From positions 1 through 25,971 of the IMG/VR virus record IMGVR_UViG_3300007511_000128: 25,971 nt of DNA; one strand, written 5' to 3'. This DNA is from a virus. The notes beneath the pieces were generated by a model. It was not told the origin of the DNA. It worked only from the letters and a program-made list of their open reading frames with translations, and did not search any database. The stretch's first letter is position 1. Every line of letters begins with the position of its first letter. Below, piece by piece: positions 1 to 5,620 of this stretch. A program made the translations under genes and the position numbers.

Positions 1-10
1 TGCTGCCCCC

Positions 11-415
11 TTAAAAGTTATCGTTATCAACACACCAGTTCCAGTAGTTTACCCACTCTTCCCGGATTGTCTTTTTGTCAATATGGTAGTTTTCTAAAGC
101 ATCAATCGCATCTTCTGGGTTTCCAACGATCTGGCATTCATAGTTAGCAAATTCACGCCATAAGATTTTCTTAATACCGTTTTCTTTGATGTCTTGAGTA
201 ATGCCGTTTTTATTGATATTTTCTAAAGCTTCAATAAGATTTTTATAAGTTTCTTTTGGTGCAATTAATCCAGCGCCAAGGTGAACATATTTAATACCGT
301 CTTCTTTTTTCTCGTCAAATTGGTTCTGTCCGAAAGCAAAGAATGCGCCATATCTATTGAAAGCTTCAGTTTGTGCTGCTTGTGTATAAGTGTTTAGTGT
401 TTTCATTTTATTCAT
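11..415 (-). CDS. Conserved phage protein of unknown function (134 aa)
   Basis: Small soluble acidic protein with no signal peptide or membrane segment. The ATG at 415 overlaps the stop of the upstream membrane-protein gene (ATGA) and has an AAGGGG Shine-Dalgarno just before it, so that start is preferred. A run around residues 25-50 (FFAFG, then HLGAG) and a C-terminal part with NYECQIVGNPEDAIDALENY resemble a conserved family of phage hypothetical proteins that I recall from early regions. No catalytic motif is apparent. A GGGGG stretch after its stop, at the left window edge, looks like the ribosome-binding site of a further gene outside the window, so the operon probably continues. Confidence 0.8.
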   Translation of the reverse strand: MNKMKTLNTYTQAAQTEAFNRYGAFFAFGQNQFDEKKEDGIKYVHLGAGLIAPKETYKNLIEALENINKNGITQDIKENGIKKILWREFANYECQIVGNPEDAIDALENYHIDKKTIREEWVNYWNWCVDNDNF

Positions 416-756
416 CAAACCCCTTTCTTTCTTCTTCTGTTAGTGCAGCCATCTTTCTCCCTTTCTTTTACAAAAGTTTTTGCTTCTTTCCATGTGCGTA
501 TTGATTTAATGGAAAGATAAGTTACTATGAGAAAGAATAAAGACACATAAAAAGAATATCCTACCCATACTAAGACTTTTTGTGAAGATATAAAGTTGTT
601 CATCGCTATGGCAAAACTAAGAACAAAGTAAGCGAAACAAAGTACCATTAGTATCATTTCCGCTATCTCTTTCCCAGTTGCTTTCCACCAGTCTTTAATT
701 TTATCCTTTGCCAATTCAATAAACTTTTTGAAGATTAGTTTAGTTTTGATTTTCAT
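415..756 (-). CDS. Two-TM membrane protein of the early region
   Basis: 113-aa protein with a basic, amphipathic N-terminus (about residues 1-30) and two hydrophobic segments at about 34-54 and 61-83, followed by a charged tail (WKEAKTFVKEREK). It should sit in the host inner membrane. The start ATG at 756 has a strong AAAGGAG lying inside the 3' end of the DUF5131 gene, and its stop overlaps the start of the next gene, so it is translationally coupled on both sides. Its C-terminal tail is nearly the same as that of the upstream gene because of a 50-bp direct repeat. Function is unknown; host-membrane takeover or superinfection exclusion is possible, but nothing in the sequence shows it. Confidence 0.75.
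   Translation of the reverse strand: MKIKTKLIFKKFIELAKDKIKDWWKATGKEIAEMILMVLCFAYFVLSFAIAMNNFISSQKVLVWVGYSFYVSLFFLIVTYLSIKSIRTWKEAKTFVKEREKDGCTNRRRKKGV
451..500. repeat. 50-bp direct repeat, copy 1
   Basis: Direct repeat of 758-807, with 46 of 50 positions identical by eye. It encodes the C-terminal tail of the two-TM protein. It also carries a ribosome-binding site (GGGAGAAAG) directly before an ATG at 452 that opens a 14-codon reading frame ending at 408. That tiny frame overlaps the start of the next gene and may be a remnant. Confidence 0.85.
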
Positions 757-1552
757 TTTCTTTCTCCTTTTCTTTTACAAAAGTTTTTGCTTCTTTCCGT
801 GTACGTACAGCAAATTTCTTCTCTATAACTTCGGGATATTGTTGCCAGATTTTGCCATCAATTTCTTTTCCGTTTAATTTTTTATTCCGTTTCACTTTGT
901 CGGCGCCCCAGGTCCCCCATTGTTTAAAGAAAAAAGCAATATCCTCTTTTTCGCATTGTTGTTTAATATTTACAACCCATTCTTTTTCCATTGGTCTTGC
1001 TTTGTTCCCACTTTCACCGCCAACAATAACCCAATCAATATTTTTTAAATTCAATTTGCCTAAATCTTCAAGTAATGGCTCTATCGAAAGAAATAATACG
1101 CTTGCATGCAGTTGTCTCAACTTATCAATTCTCGGCAAACCTTCTTTTTGATTTTCAACAGTAACACCCAACCAAATATTTTTTGGTATTTTTCGTTGCG
1201 ACAAATATTCAAACATTCTGTCTGCTCTTTTCGTCAAAATTTGATAGGTATGATGTGGCGTTTCTTCAATGACCTTAAATATTTTGTTTAAATATTCTTC
1301 TGGCATATCCTTATGAAAAATATCACTCATTGAATTTACAAAAAATACGGTTGGCTTTTTTCTTTTACAAGGGTCGTTTAGTCTGCTTAGAACGGGATTG
1401 AATTTAAAGCCGTTTTCATAGCCTTCTACGCCCATAGCCTGCAAACGAATTGCCATTGTTTCGGCATAGCAATTTTTACAGCCTGAACTAATTTTAGTGC
1501 AACCTGCCGATGGATTCCACGTTTGCTCTGTCCATTCTATTTTATGTGCCAT
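740..1552 (-). CDS. DUF5131 family protein (phage Gp37/Gp68-like), radical-SAM-like
   Basis: 270 aa. The N-terminus IEWTEQTWNPSAGCTKISSGCKNCYAE is the hallmark of the DUF5131 / phage Gp37-Gp68 family. Three cysteines (C18, C25, C28) are placed so they could ligate an iron-sulfur cluster, as in radical SAM enzymes. Further family-like blocks are FFVNSMSDIFHKDMP, YQILTKRADRM, WLGVTVENQ, LSIEPLLEDL and WVIVGGESG, and FFFKQWGTWG near residue 210. The biochemical role of the family is unsettled as far as I know. The last ~20 residues (RTRKEAKTFVKEKEKENENQN) look like an added tail and come from the direct repeat shared with the next gene. Start ATG at 1552 follows AAAAGG. Confidence 0.9.
   Translation of the reverse strand: MAHKIEWTEQTWNPSAGCTKISSGCKNCYAETMAIRLQAMGVEGYENGFKFNPVLSRLNDPCKRKKPTVFFVNSMSDIFHKDMPEEYLNKIFKVIEETPHHTYQILTKRADRMFEYLSQRKIPKNIWLGVTVENQKEGLPRIDKLRQLHASVLFLSIEPLLEDLGKLNLKNIDWVIVGGESGNKARPMEKEWVVNIKQQCEKEDIAFFFKQWGTWGADKVKRNKKLNGKEIDGKIWQQYPEVIEKKFAVRTRKEAKTFVKEKEKENENQN
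758..807. repeat. 50-bp direct repeat, copy 2
   Basis: Partner of 451-500 (four mismatches). It lies at the 3' end of the DUF5131 gene and encodes RTRKEAKTFVKEKEKE; the other copy encodes RTWKEAKTFVKEREKD. The block includes the Shine-Dalgarno sequence of the next gene, so the repeated unit is an end-of-gene tail plus ribosome-binding site. Confidence 0.85.
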
Positions 1553-1577
1553 CGTCTAACCTTTTATTCTCCTTTAA

Positions 1578-2117
1578 TTATTTGATTTCTATGCGTTCCT
1601 TCTCTATCAATGATGCTCCAGACACTTTTTCGCCGTTTTTAAGCGCAGTTTTGATCAATGCTTTATCTGCTTTTTTTACGATTTTGATGAATGTCTCTGG
1701 CAACAATTCCTCCGCATCAACTTGAACAGATTGTGATTTTTTTATCCAATATTTGTGAAGATTTGTCTTGATGAACAAATTTCCAGACGCATTCTTCTCG
1801 CCAATTTCATTTACAACCCAACGAACGATTTCGTGCAGCCTGTCAATTGCATTCAACCGTGATTTAATCTTTTTCTTGTATTCATCTATCAGTTCCTTGT
1901 GGTGATTGACAGCACCCTCCAGCATTGAAATTTCAAGGCGGATTGACTGAATCATGCGAGCAATATTGTCGGATTTGACAATCTGAGCATTGCGCAGTTC
2001 ATCCAGTTTTTCTTCCAACTCCGCAGACAATTCACCCTCGTTCGCAATAAGAATTTCAATCAAGGAACGATATTCTCTGATTAAATCTACTGTTCTTGTG
2101 TTTTTTATTTCTTCCAT
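1578..2117 (-). CDS. Siphovirus Gp157-like protein
   Basis: 179 aa, highly charged and largely helical. An N-terminal half rich in Leu/Glu forms a long coiled coil (about residues 20-100: LSAELEEKLDELRNA, then MIQSIRLEISMLEGAV), followed by a GNLFIKTNLHKYWIKKSQSV beta segment. The order (coiled coil, then a short FIKT...KYWIKKSQSVQV strand region, then LLPETFIKI) matches the Gp157 family of siphovirus early regions, which was linked to phage resistance in Streptococcus thermophilus. It lies between a zinc-ribbon gene and DUF5131 in an early operon, as is common for the family. The start ATG follows AAAGGAG at a rather long spacing. Confidence 0.85.
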   Translation of the reverse strand: MEEIKNTRTVDLIREYRSLIEILIANEGELSAELEEKLDELRNAQIVKSDNIARMIQSIRLEISMLEGAVNHHKELIDEYKKKIKSRLNAIDRLHEIVRWVVNEIGEKNASGNLFIKTNLHKYWIKKSQSVQVDAEELLPETFIKIVKKADKALIKTALKNGEKVSGASLIEKERIEIK

Positions 2118-2124
2118 TTTCTTT

Positions 2125-2295
2125 TTATTTCTCCTTTGCTTCTGCTTTCTCCTCTAATGAAGTTTCTTGTTCACATTGACAACACCAGACTACTTCCCCA
2201 TCATCTACCAATCCAGCTGACTTTCCTGTATTTATTTTCACCCATTGTTTTTCTTCAACATCAGAAGAACCACATTTTTCACATACATATTTCAT
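2125..2295 (-). CDS. Small zinc-ribbon protein (56 aa)
   Basis: Short gene in the apparent gap between Gp157 and the next upstream gene. The ATG at 2295 is preceded by AAAGGAGAAATAAA, the same signal used by the neighbouring gene at 2520, which strongly supports translation. The product starts MKYVCEKCGSSDVEEK and has a second pair of cysteines in WCCQCE, giving CxxC...CxxC, the pattern of a zinc ribbon. The C-terminus is a charged tail (LEEKAEAKEK). Role unknown; small zinc ribbons like this are common in phage early regions, where they may bind nucleic acid or host proteins. Confidence 0.75.
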   Translation of the reverse strand: MKYVCEKCGSSDVEEKQWVKINTGKSAGLVDDGEVVWCCQCEQETSLEEKAEAKEK

Positions 2296-2307
2296 TTTAT
2301 TTCTCCT

Positions 2308-2520
2308 TTATAACTCCGTAATATAATTATCAACAATATATTTAGCTTCTGTATATAGCTGAAATTCACCTAATTCATCCAAACGATCTTTAGAGATTTC
2401 AGTGATCCATCCATTATTGATTTTGAAATAATAGTAATTAGTATCTTCATTAACCAATTCAGGCACAGCAAAGGGATTGGTTGCTGTAATTTCTCTGAAT
2501 AGTTTATTTAGTTTATTCAT
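2308..2520 (-). CDS. Small early protein of unknown function (70 aa)
   Basis: 70-aa acidic soluble protein, probably alpha/beta (YYYFKINNGWITEISKDRLDEL, then a helical end YTEAKYIVDNYITEL). It is the first gene after the promoter at 2577-2605, with a leader of about 50 nt and AAAGGAG before its ATG. No family recognised. Being promoter-proximal, it is probably expressed early and strongly. Confidence 0.7.
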   Translation of the reverse strand: MNKLNKLFREITATNPFAVPELVNEDTNYYYFKINNGWITEISKDRLDELGEFQLYTEAKYIVDNYITEL

Positions 2521-2576
2521 TTTATTTCTCCTTTATTGCTTTTTAACTGTTTTAAAGTGCTGTTGCCAGCTACTAT

Positions 2577-2605
2577 AATATAACACTTTTTTTACAACAT
2601 GTCAA
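2577..2605 (-). promoter_or_regulatory. Sigma-70-type early promoter (copy 2)
   Basis: On the minus strand: TTGACA (2600-2605), a 17-bp spacer, then TATATT (2577-2582). It lies in the only open intergenic space of the left arm (2521-2640) and fires toward 2520-2308 and the genes beyond. The spacer and -10 region share a 19-base block, AAAAAAAGTGTTATATTAT, with the promoter at 5822-5850. The leader contains a short GCTG-gcaa-CAGC hairpin. Confidence 0.8.
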
Positions 2606-2640
2606 GAGAATTTTACAAAAAAATAAATTTTTTTTATGAT

Positions 2641-2898
2641 TTAACGCATCCCACAATTTAAGCATTTTTTCTCTTGGAATTTTCCAAGGCGCTTAAAGTG
2701 ATCTAAAAAAACCGTAGAATAATTCTTGTTTCCTGCTGAACGCTCGTTGTTATAAATCCTACGGCATTTTGGACAAAACTTCACATCGAATTGTTTCGGC
2801 GGTAGTTCTCTTTGTCGTTTTCGGCAGTGTTGTGGCTGCTTGTGATAAATATCCGCATACCACCATCCATTTTCTGCGTTGCAATAATCGTTACTCAT
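2641..2898 (-). CDS. Small zinc-ribbon protein (85 aa)
   Basis: 85-aa basic protein. C42-P-K-C45 and C79-L-N-C82 form two CxxC knuckles 33 residues apart, the signature of a zinc ribbon, with an aromatic N-terminus (NGWWYADIYHKQ). The ATG at 2898 overlaps the 3' end of rusA (stop at 2891), so it is coupled to it. The position next to a Holliday-junction resolvase and a replication initiator suggests nucleic-acid binding, but no named family was recognised. It ends at 2641, followed by the promoter-containing intergenic region. Confidence 0.75.
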   Translation of the reverse strand: MSNDYCNAENGWWYADIYHKQPQHCRKRQRELPPKQFDVKFCPKCRRIYNNERSAGNKNYSTVFLDHFKRLGKFQEKKCLNCGMR

Positions 2899-3286
2899 AT
2901 TCCTCCCTTATTTTTATTTCTGTGTAATTTTCACCATAAACTTTTTTTGCTTCAATCGAAAAGATTTGAGAGTCATCGCTCCAAAAATTGCGATTAAGTG
3001 CATCCATCACGAATTTCACTAAATTATCAATATCTGGCTTTGTTGTGTGGTTCTTTGGTGATGTGGCTTTTAGTTTCCCAGAACGATAATGGCTTTTCGG
3101 TCGCTGAAACGAAAAGGTTAGAATCAAGTGGACATTTTTGTAAGGTTTTGTTGGTTTGTGTTTTAATGCCATTAGCAGGAACTCTGCTTTGTCTTTTTTG
3201 CTCGGATCGTATGTCCACCCTTTTCTTGTGTGTCGATGCCTCTGTTGTGGCTTTGGTACTGCTTTAATTACGATCGTCGTATCCAT
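2891..3286 (-). CDS. rusA: RusA-like Holliday-junction resolvase
   Basis: 131 aa, close to the usual ~120 residues of RusA. The family core is present: a basic N-terminus (PKPQQRHRHTRKGW) and KPDIDNLVKFVMDALN followed by FWSDDSQI. The Asp residues D85, D87, D95 and D104/105 fit the metal-binding acidic residues of E. coli RusA. It would act as a dimer, resolving four-way junctions formed during phage replication and recombination, here alongside the annealing protein at 4504-5199. ATG at 3286 lies inside the 3' end of the replication initiator gene (stop at 3268). Confidence 0.92.
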   Translation of the reverse strand: MDTTIVIKAVPKPQQRHRHTRKGWTYDPSKKDKAEFLLMALKHKPTKPYKNVHLILTFSFQRPKSHYRSGKLKATSPKNHTTKPDIDNLVKFVMDALNRNFWSDDSQIFSIEAKKVYGENYTEIKIREEYE

Positions 3287-4044
3287 AGTCCATTATCCTG
3301 TCTTTGATAATCACTCTGTTTCTCTCCTTCATCTATCTTCTTTAAAATCTGGTCATATGTAAATTCTTTTTGCGTGGAATTAACCGTATCTTTCCATCGC
3401 TCATTCCTCAAATAATTTTTTAATAGCGGACAAAAATTATTGTTTGGTAATTGTCCGCTTTCTTTTTGTTTTTTAATCGCCTCTATAATATCCATTGCCA
3501 ACTGATCATGAACCTTGATTTGATTCCAAACTCGAGCGGCACTTTGGATGTCGTTCAGGTTCGGGTATAAATTCACAATCATCTCCCAGCGAGAACGCAA
3601 CCAGATAAAATTGCTCGTATATTCTTTTTCTTTCTTTTTAATTCTTTTTAATTCTTTGTTTGTGTCCATTTGATGTTCATTTGATGTTCGTTTGATGTTC
3701 ATTTGATGTTCGTTTGATGTTCGCCCGTTTTGGTAAGTCTCGTAATTACAAACAGTTAGGTATGTCGTTTTGTTGTCCGATTTCAGTTCAATCATAGAAT
3801 CATTTTCGAGCAGAAGCAAGAATCGCCTTGTTTTGCTTCGATTCCAGCCGAATTTCTTCGCCCATGTCATTGTGGAATTACACGACTCACCTCTCTTGCA
3901 GGTGACAATTCTATCACCGAGAAGTACTTTTTTTTCATCATGATTGACATCCATCAGAATTTCCAGCCACGCTTTCAGTTTCTCCGAGTCAGACCACAGC
4001 CAGTGCTGTCGGAGTTTTCTGTGGATGAGAATGTAGCCGCTCAT
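3268..4044 (-). CDS. Phage replication initiator / replisome organizer (wHTH N-domain)
   Basis: 258 aa. The N-terminus (residues 1-105; GYILIHRKLRQHWLW, GDRIVTCKRGES, WAKKFGWNRSKTRRFLLLLE, TTYLTVCNYETYQ) is the winged-helix DNA-binding domain typical of phage replication O-like and DnaD-type proteins. A repetitive linker (about 108-128) is encoded by the iterons at 3667-3721, then comes a Lys-rich stretch, and a helical C-terminal domain (about 145-225; PNLNDIQSAARVW through FCPLLKNYLRNERW) that probably recruits the helicase loader or helicase. No helicase gene is in the window, so host helicase is likely used. Start ATG at 4044 has no strong Shine-Dalgarno and follows an inverted repeat, hinting at control of translation. 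Confidence 0.82.
   Translation of the reverse strand: MSGYILIHRKLRQHWLWSDSEKLKAWLEILMDVNHDEKKVLLGDRIVTCKRGESCNSTMTWAKKFGWNRSKTRRFLLLLENDSMIELKSDNKTTYLTVCNYETYQNGRTSNEHQMNIKRTSNEHQMDTNKELKRIKKKEKEYTSNFIWLRSRWEMIVNLYPNLNDIQSAARVWNQIKVHDQLAMDIIEAIKKQKESGQLPNNNFCPLLKNYLRNERWKDTVNSTQKEFTYDQILKKIDEGEKQSDYQRQDNGLWIRRS
3667..3721. repeat. Five 11-bp iterons, candidate phage replication origin
   Basis: Five perfect tandem units of C[A/G]TTTGATGTT (plus-strand reading), each exactly 11 bp, within the initiator gene; the second base alternates A or G. The unit is not a multiple of three, so it is not explained by a simple peptide repeat: three units encode 11 residues that then recur (TSNEHQM twice). 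Immediately to the left (about 3600-3660) is a T/A-rich tract (TTTTTCTTTCTTTTTAATTC). Iterons plus an adjacent AT-rich stretch inside the initiator gene is the layout of the lambda origin in gene O. Confidence 0.75.
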
Positions 4045-4139
4045 ATCAGAGTAACCGAGACATTGGCGGCAGAGAGTAGCCGTCTGAACCTCACGATTTC
4101 AGATGTCTCGGTTATGCGTAGTTTGTCTCTCATTCCCAT
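4041..4139 (-). CDS. Possible 32-aa ORF upstream of the initiator
   Basis: Short frame starting at ATG 4139 (or 4133) and ending TGA at 4041, overlapping the initiator start as ATGA, which would couple the two. The product is basic (begins MGMRDKLRITETSE). There is no strong Shine-Dalgarno, and the stretch overlaps the inverted repeat 4052-4114, so it may instead be untranslated leader. A still shorter frame (TTG at 4199, 16 codons, ending at 4149) follows a strong AAGGAGG; it may be a leader peptide or chance, since that AGGAGG also encodes the Arg-Arg of the preceding protein's C-terminus. Confidence 0.3.
   Translation of the reverse strand: MGMRDKLRITETSEIVRFRRLLSAANVSVTLI
4052..4114. promoter_or_regulatory. 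12-bp perfect inverted repeat before the initiator gene
   Basis: TAACCGAGACAT (4052-4063) and ATGTCTCGGTTA (4103-4114) are perfect inverted copies separated by 39 nt. A smaller CGGC...GCCG hairpin can form in the loop. The left arm ends only 8 nt before the initiator ATG. In RNA this would be a cruciform-type stem next to the start codon; in DNA it could be a pair of operator half-sites about five helical turns apart. Which of these applies cannot be told from the sequence. Confidence 0.6.
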
Positions 4140-4195
4140 AATTGCAATTTACTCGTCTTCCTCTATATCGAGCAAATCATCATGTAATTCGCACC

Positions 4196-4504
4196 TCAAA
4201 ATAACCTCCTTTGCTTTTTATCTTCGAAATACTCATATTTTGCCTTTTGAAGCCCTTTTCTTGCAATCCTTATCCCTGCCTCTCTTTCAATGAGATTTTG
4301 GATCGTAGCATCTAATTCCTGCGGATTTTCGGCAAGCCAATAACCTTTTGCACCGCTGCAAATAGGAAATCCCTCTTTTCGTAGATTATGGATCGCAGAA
4401 CGAATTTCAATTCCCTTTTTTGCGAATTTTCGCTCTAATCGATCCGACAAAATCGGATTAGGATGTACAAGAAAGTGGTTTTTAATTTGGGATTCGAGAA
4501 TCAT
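4196..4504 (-). CDS. Winged-helix phage protein with clamp-binding-like C-terminus
   Basis: 102 aa. The segment IEIRSAIHNLRKEGFPICSGAKGYWLAENPQEL (about residues 32-64) is a winged-helix pattern common in small phage proteins, followed by a helix (LIEREAGIRIARKGLQKA). The very C-terminus is KKQRRLF. QxxLF at a C-terminus resembles the beta-sliding-clamp-binding pentamer QL[SD]LF, which would fit a protein acting at the replication fork; this is an inference. The ATG overlaps the stop of the annealing-protein gene (TAATG). Its stop is at 4196, followed by about 150 nt of leader-like sequence before the initiator. Confidence 0.7.
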   Translation of the reverse strand: MILESQIKNHFLVHPNPILSDRLERKFAKKGIEIRSAIHNLRKEGFPICSGAKGYWLAENPQELDATIQNLIEREAGIRIARKGLQKAKYEYFEDKKQRRLF

Positions 4505-5199
4505 TAGAACGGGACTTCGTCAGAAAATTGATCGGATTCTTCGTTTTGATTTGGGTTTTTTCGCAGTCCCAATTCCTTGTCGGCGATATCTTTTGGCTTA
4601 CCATCCATATTTTTAGAAATCCACTGCAAATAGCCCATGTCCAACTCTGCCCACGCAACCCCTTTGTGTTTTCCAAACCATACAACCGAGTCGTCTAAAT
4701 TTTGCCGCTCTCCTGAGTTTTTCCATTCTCCTTGAGTGTTGGTGTTAGATTCGGAAAAACTCGCCGTATTGCTATCGTTTTGTCGCCCTACATACCGATT
4801 GTCATCGAACCTCCCAAGAAAAACATCAGCATTGAATCCAAGTCGGGATAATCCCTTTGTGATTGCATCTGTAGAAAGTTTCTTCACGACATCATCATCT
4901 ACTTTTTCTTCTTTGTCCACAAGTTTTGCACAAGTAGAAATCGGGAACTGTCCTCGTTTTTCGTCAAAAACATAAAACAGAATGGCAGAATACAACAAGA
5001 CCTTCCCATTATAGAGAGGCGTAATAATCTCATTTTCAATGCCCCACCCTGTGCCAAACCGCCCGAATACTTCAGTGGCGGCGTGGAATTGATATTGTGC
5101 ATCGATGGCGGTAAAGCCCCCTCGCCGCTTAACCTGTTTTACGTATTGTTCGTCTGTCGTACAAACAGAATCCCACAATTTAGTGTTTTCATTTGTCAT
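4504..5199 (-). CDS. Single-strand annealing protein (Rad52/ERF-like) with SSB-like acidic tail
   Basis: 231 aa in three parts. Residues ~10-135 include GGFTAIDAQYQFHAATEVFG and TDAITKGLSRLGFNADVFLG, typical of phage Rad52/ERF-type annealing proteins, with DDNRYV after it. A Ser/Asn-rich linker (~140-168) follows. Residues ~170-197 (VVWFGKHKGVAWAELDMGYLQWI) match the small FGKYKG...YLxW motif of DUF3820-like proteins. The last residues, SDQFSDEVPF, copy the acidic tip of bacterial SSB (consensus DDDIPF), used to recruit repair and replication enzymes. It would anneal phage single strands for recombination or replication. AAAAAGGAG precedes the ATG. Confidence 0.75.
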   Translation of the reverse strand: MTNENTKLWDSVCTTDEQYVKQVKRRGGFTAIDAQYQFHAATEVFGRFGTGWGIENEIITPLYNGKVLLYSAILFYVFDEKRGQFPISTCAKLVDKEEKVDDDVVKKLSTDAITKGLSRLGFNADVFLGRFDDNRYVGRQNDSNTASFSESNTNTQGEWKNSGERQNLDDSVVWFGKHKGVAWAELDMGYLQWISKNMDGKPKDIADKELGLRKNPNQNEESDQFSDEVPF

Positions 5200-5351
5200 T
5201 TTGTTATCTCCTTTTTAATCGAATGAATTTTCTCTTCCAAGGAAAGGCTTTCTGTTTGAAGGTCGTTGATGCCCTGTTCCAATTCTTCCAGCCTTTTCTT
5301 GTTGCTATTCTGTAAGAAAAAGAGATTTTTAATTATGTTTTTTAGTCTCAT
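5196..5351 (-). CDS. Small coiled-coil protein (51 aa)
   Basis: Short gene whose ATG at 5351 follows AAAAGGAGAATCAA and whose stop overlaps the start of the annealing-protein gene (AAAATGAC: TGA at 5196-5198). It therefore fills the gap between the neighbours with proper signals at both ends. The product has a basic N-terminus (MRLKNIIKNLFFLQNSNKKR) and a heptad-like helix (LEELEQGINDLQTESLSLEE), so it probably forms a coiled coil. No family recognised. Confidence 0.7.
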   Translation of the reverse strand: MRLKNIIKNLFFLQNSNKKRLEELEQGINDLQTESLSLEEKIHSIKKEITK

Positions 5352-5538
5352 TTGATTCTCCTTTTCTTTTTGCTATTTCCTTTTTGTTGCGAAATAAGGC
5401 TAAACGCTGCCATTCTAATTGACTTTTTCGCCAATAAACCAGCATGGTATTGTAATATGCAATGGCAAGATTTCTGTCTTCTGTTGATAAAAGGGTGTCA
5501 ACCTCACCGCTCTGTCTTGTTACTTTTATTTCCCACAT
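5329..5538 (-). CDS. Small early protein of unknown function (69 aa)
   Basis: 69 aa from ATG 5538, which has AAAAAAGGAGATTAT before it. A much longer reading of the same frame exists (to 5787), but it runs antiparallel to nothing and overlaps the repressor gene in another frame, so the longer start is rejected. The product has a beta-rich start (MWEIKVTRQSGEVDTLLS) and a helical basic end (LVYWRKSQLEWQRLALFRNKKEIAKRKG). It is the first gene after the repressor in the same operon, behind a long stem-loop. No family recognised. Confidence 0.65.
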   Translation of the reverse strand: MWEIKVTRQSGEVDTLLSTEDRNLAIAYYNTMLVYWRKSQLEWQRLALFRNKKEIAKRKGESNETKKHN

Positions 5539-5561
5539 ATAATCTCCTTTTTTAAAAATGA

Positions 5562-5619
5562 GAGCCGACACGAGAAACAAGTCAAAGGAGAAGAAAAAAA
5601 CAAAAACTCGTGCCAGCCC
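5562..5619 (-). terminator. Stem-loop after the repressor gene (attenuator or terminator candidate)
   Basis: On the minus-strand RNA, GGGCTGGCACGAG can pair with CTCGTGTCGGCTC: 13 bp, three of them G-U, with a 32-nt pyrimidine-rich loop. The opposite strand would have A-C mismatches at those places, so the structure belongs to the minus transcript. It begins right after the repressor stop and is followed by ATTTTT. The loop contains CTCCTTT, which is complementary to the AAAGGAG of the next gene. It could be a leaky terminator or a translation switch. Confidence 0.5.
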
Positions 5620-5620
5620 A

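Noticed and set aside
3027-3267. Overlapping frames on both strands within rusA
   Set aside because: They are shadows of the rusA gene, whose own frame carries the catalytic motif.
3940-4293. Plus-strand 117-codon frame over the initiator leader
   Set aside because: Runs antisense across two genes and the inverted repeat, no Shine-Dalgarno, Ser/Ile-rich translation without domain character.
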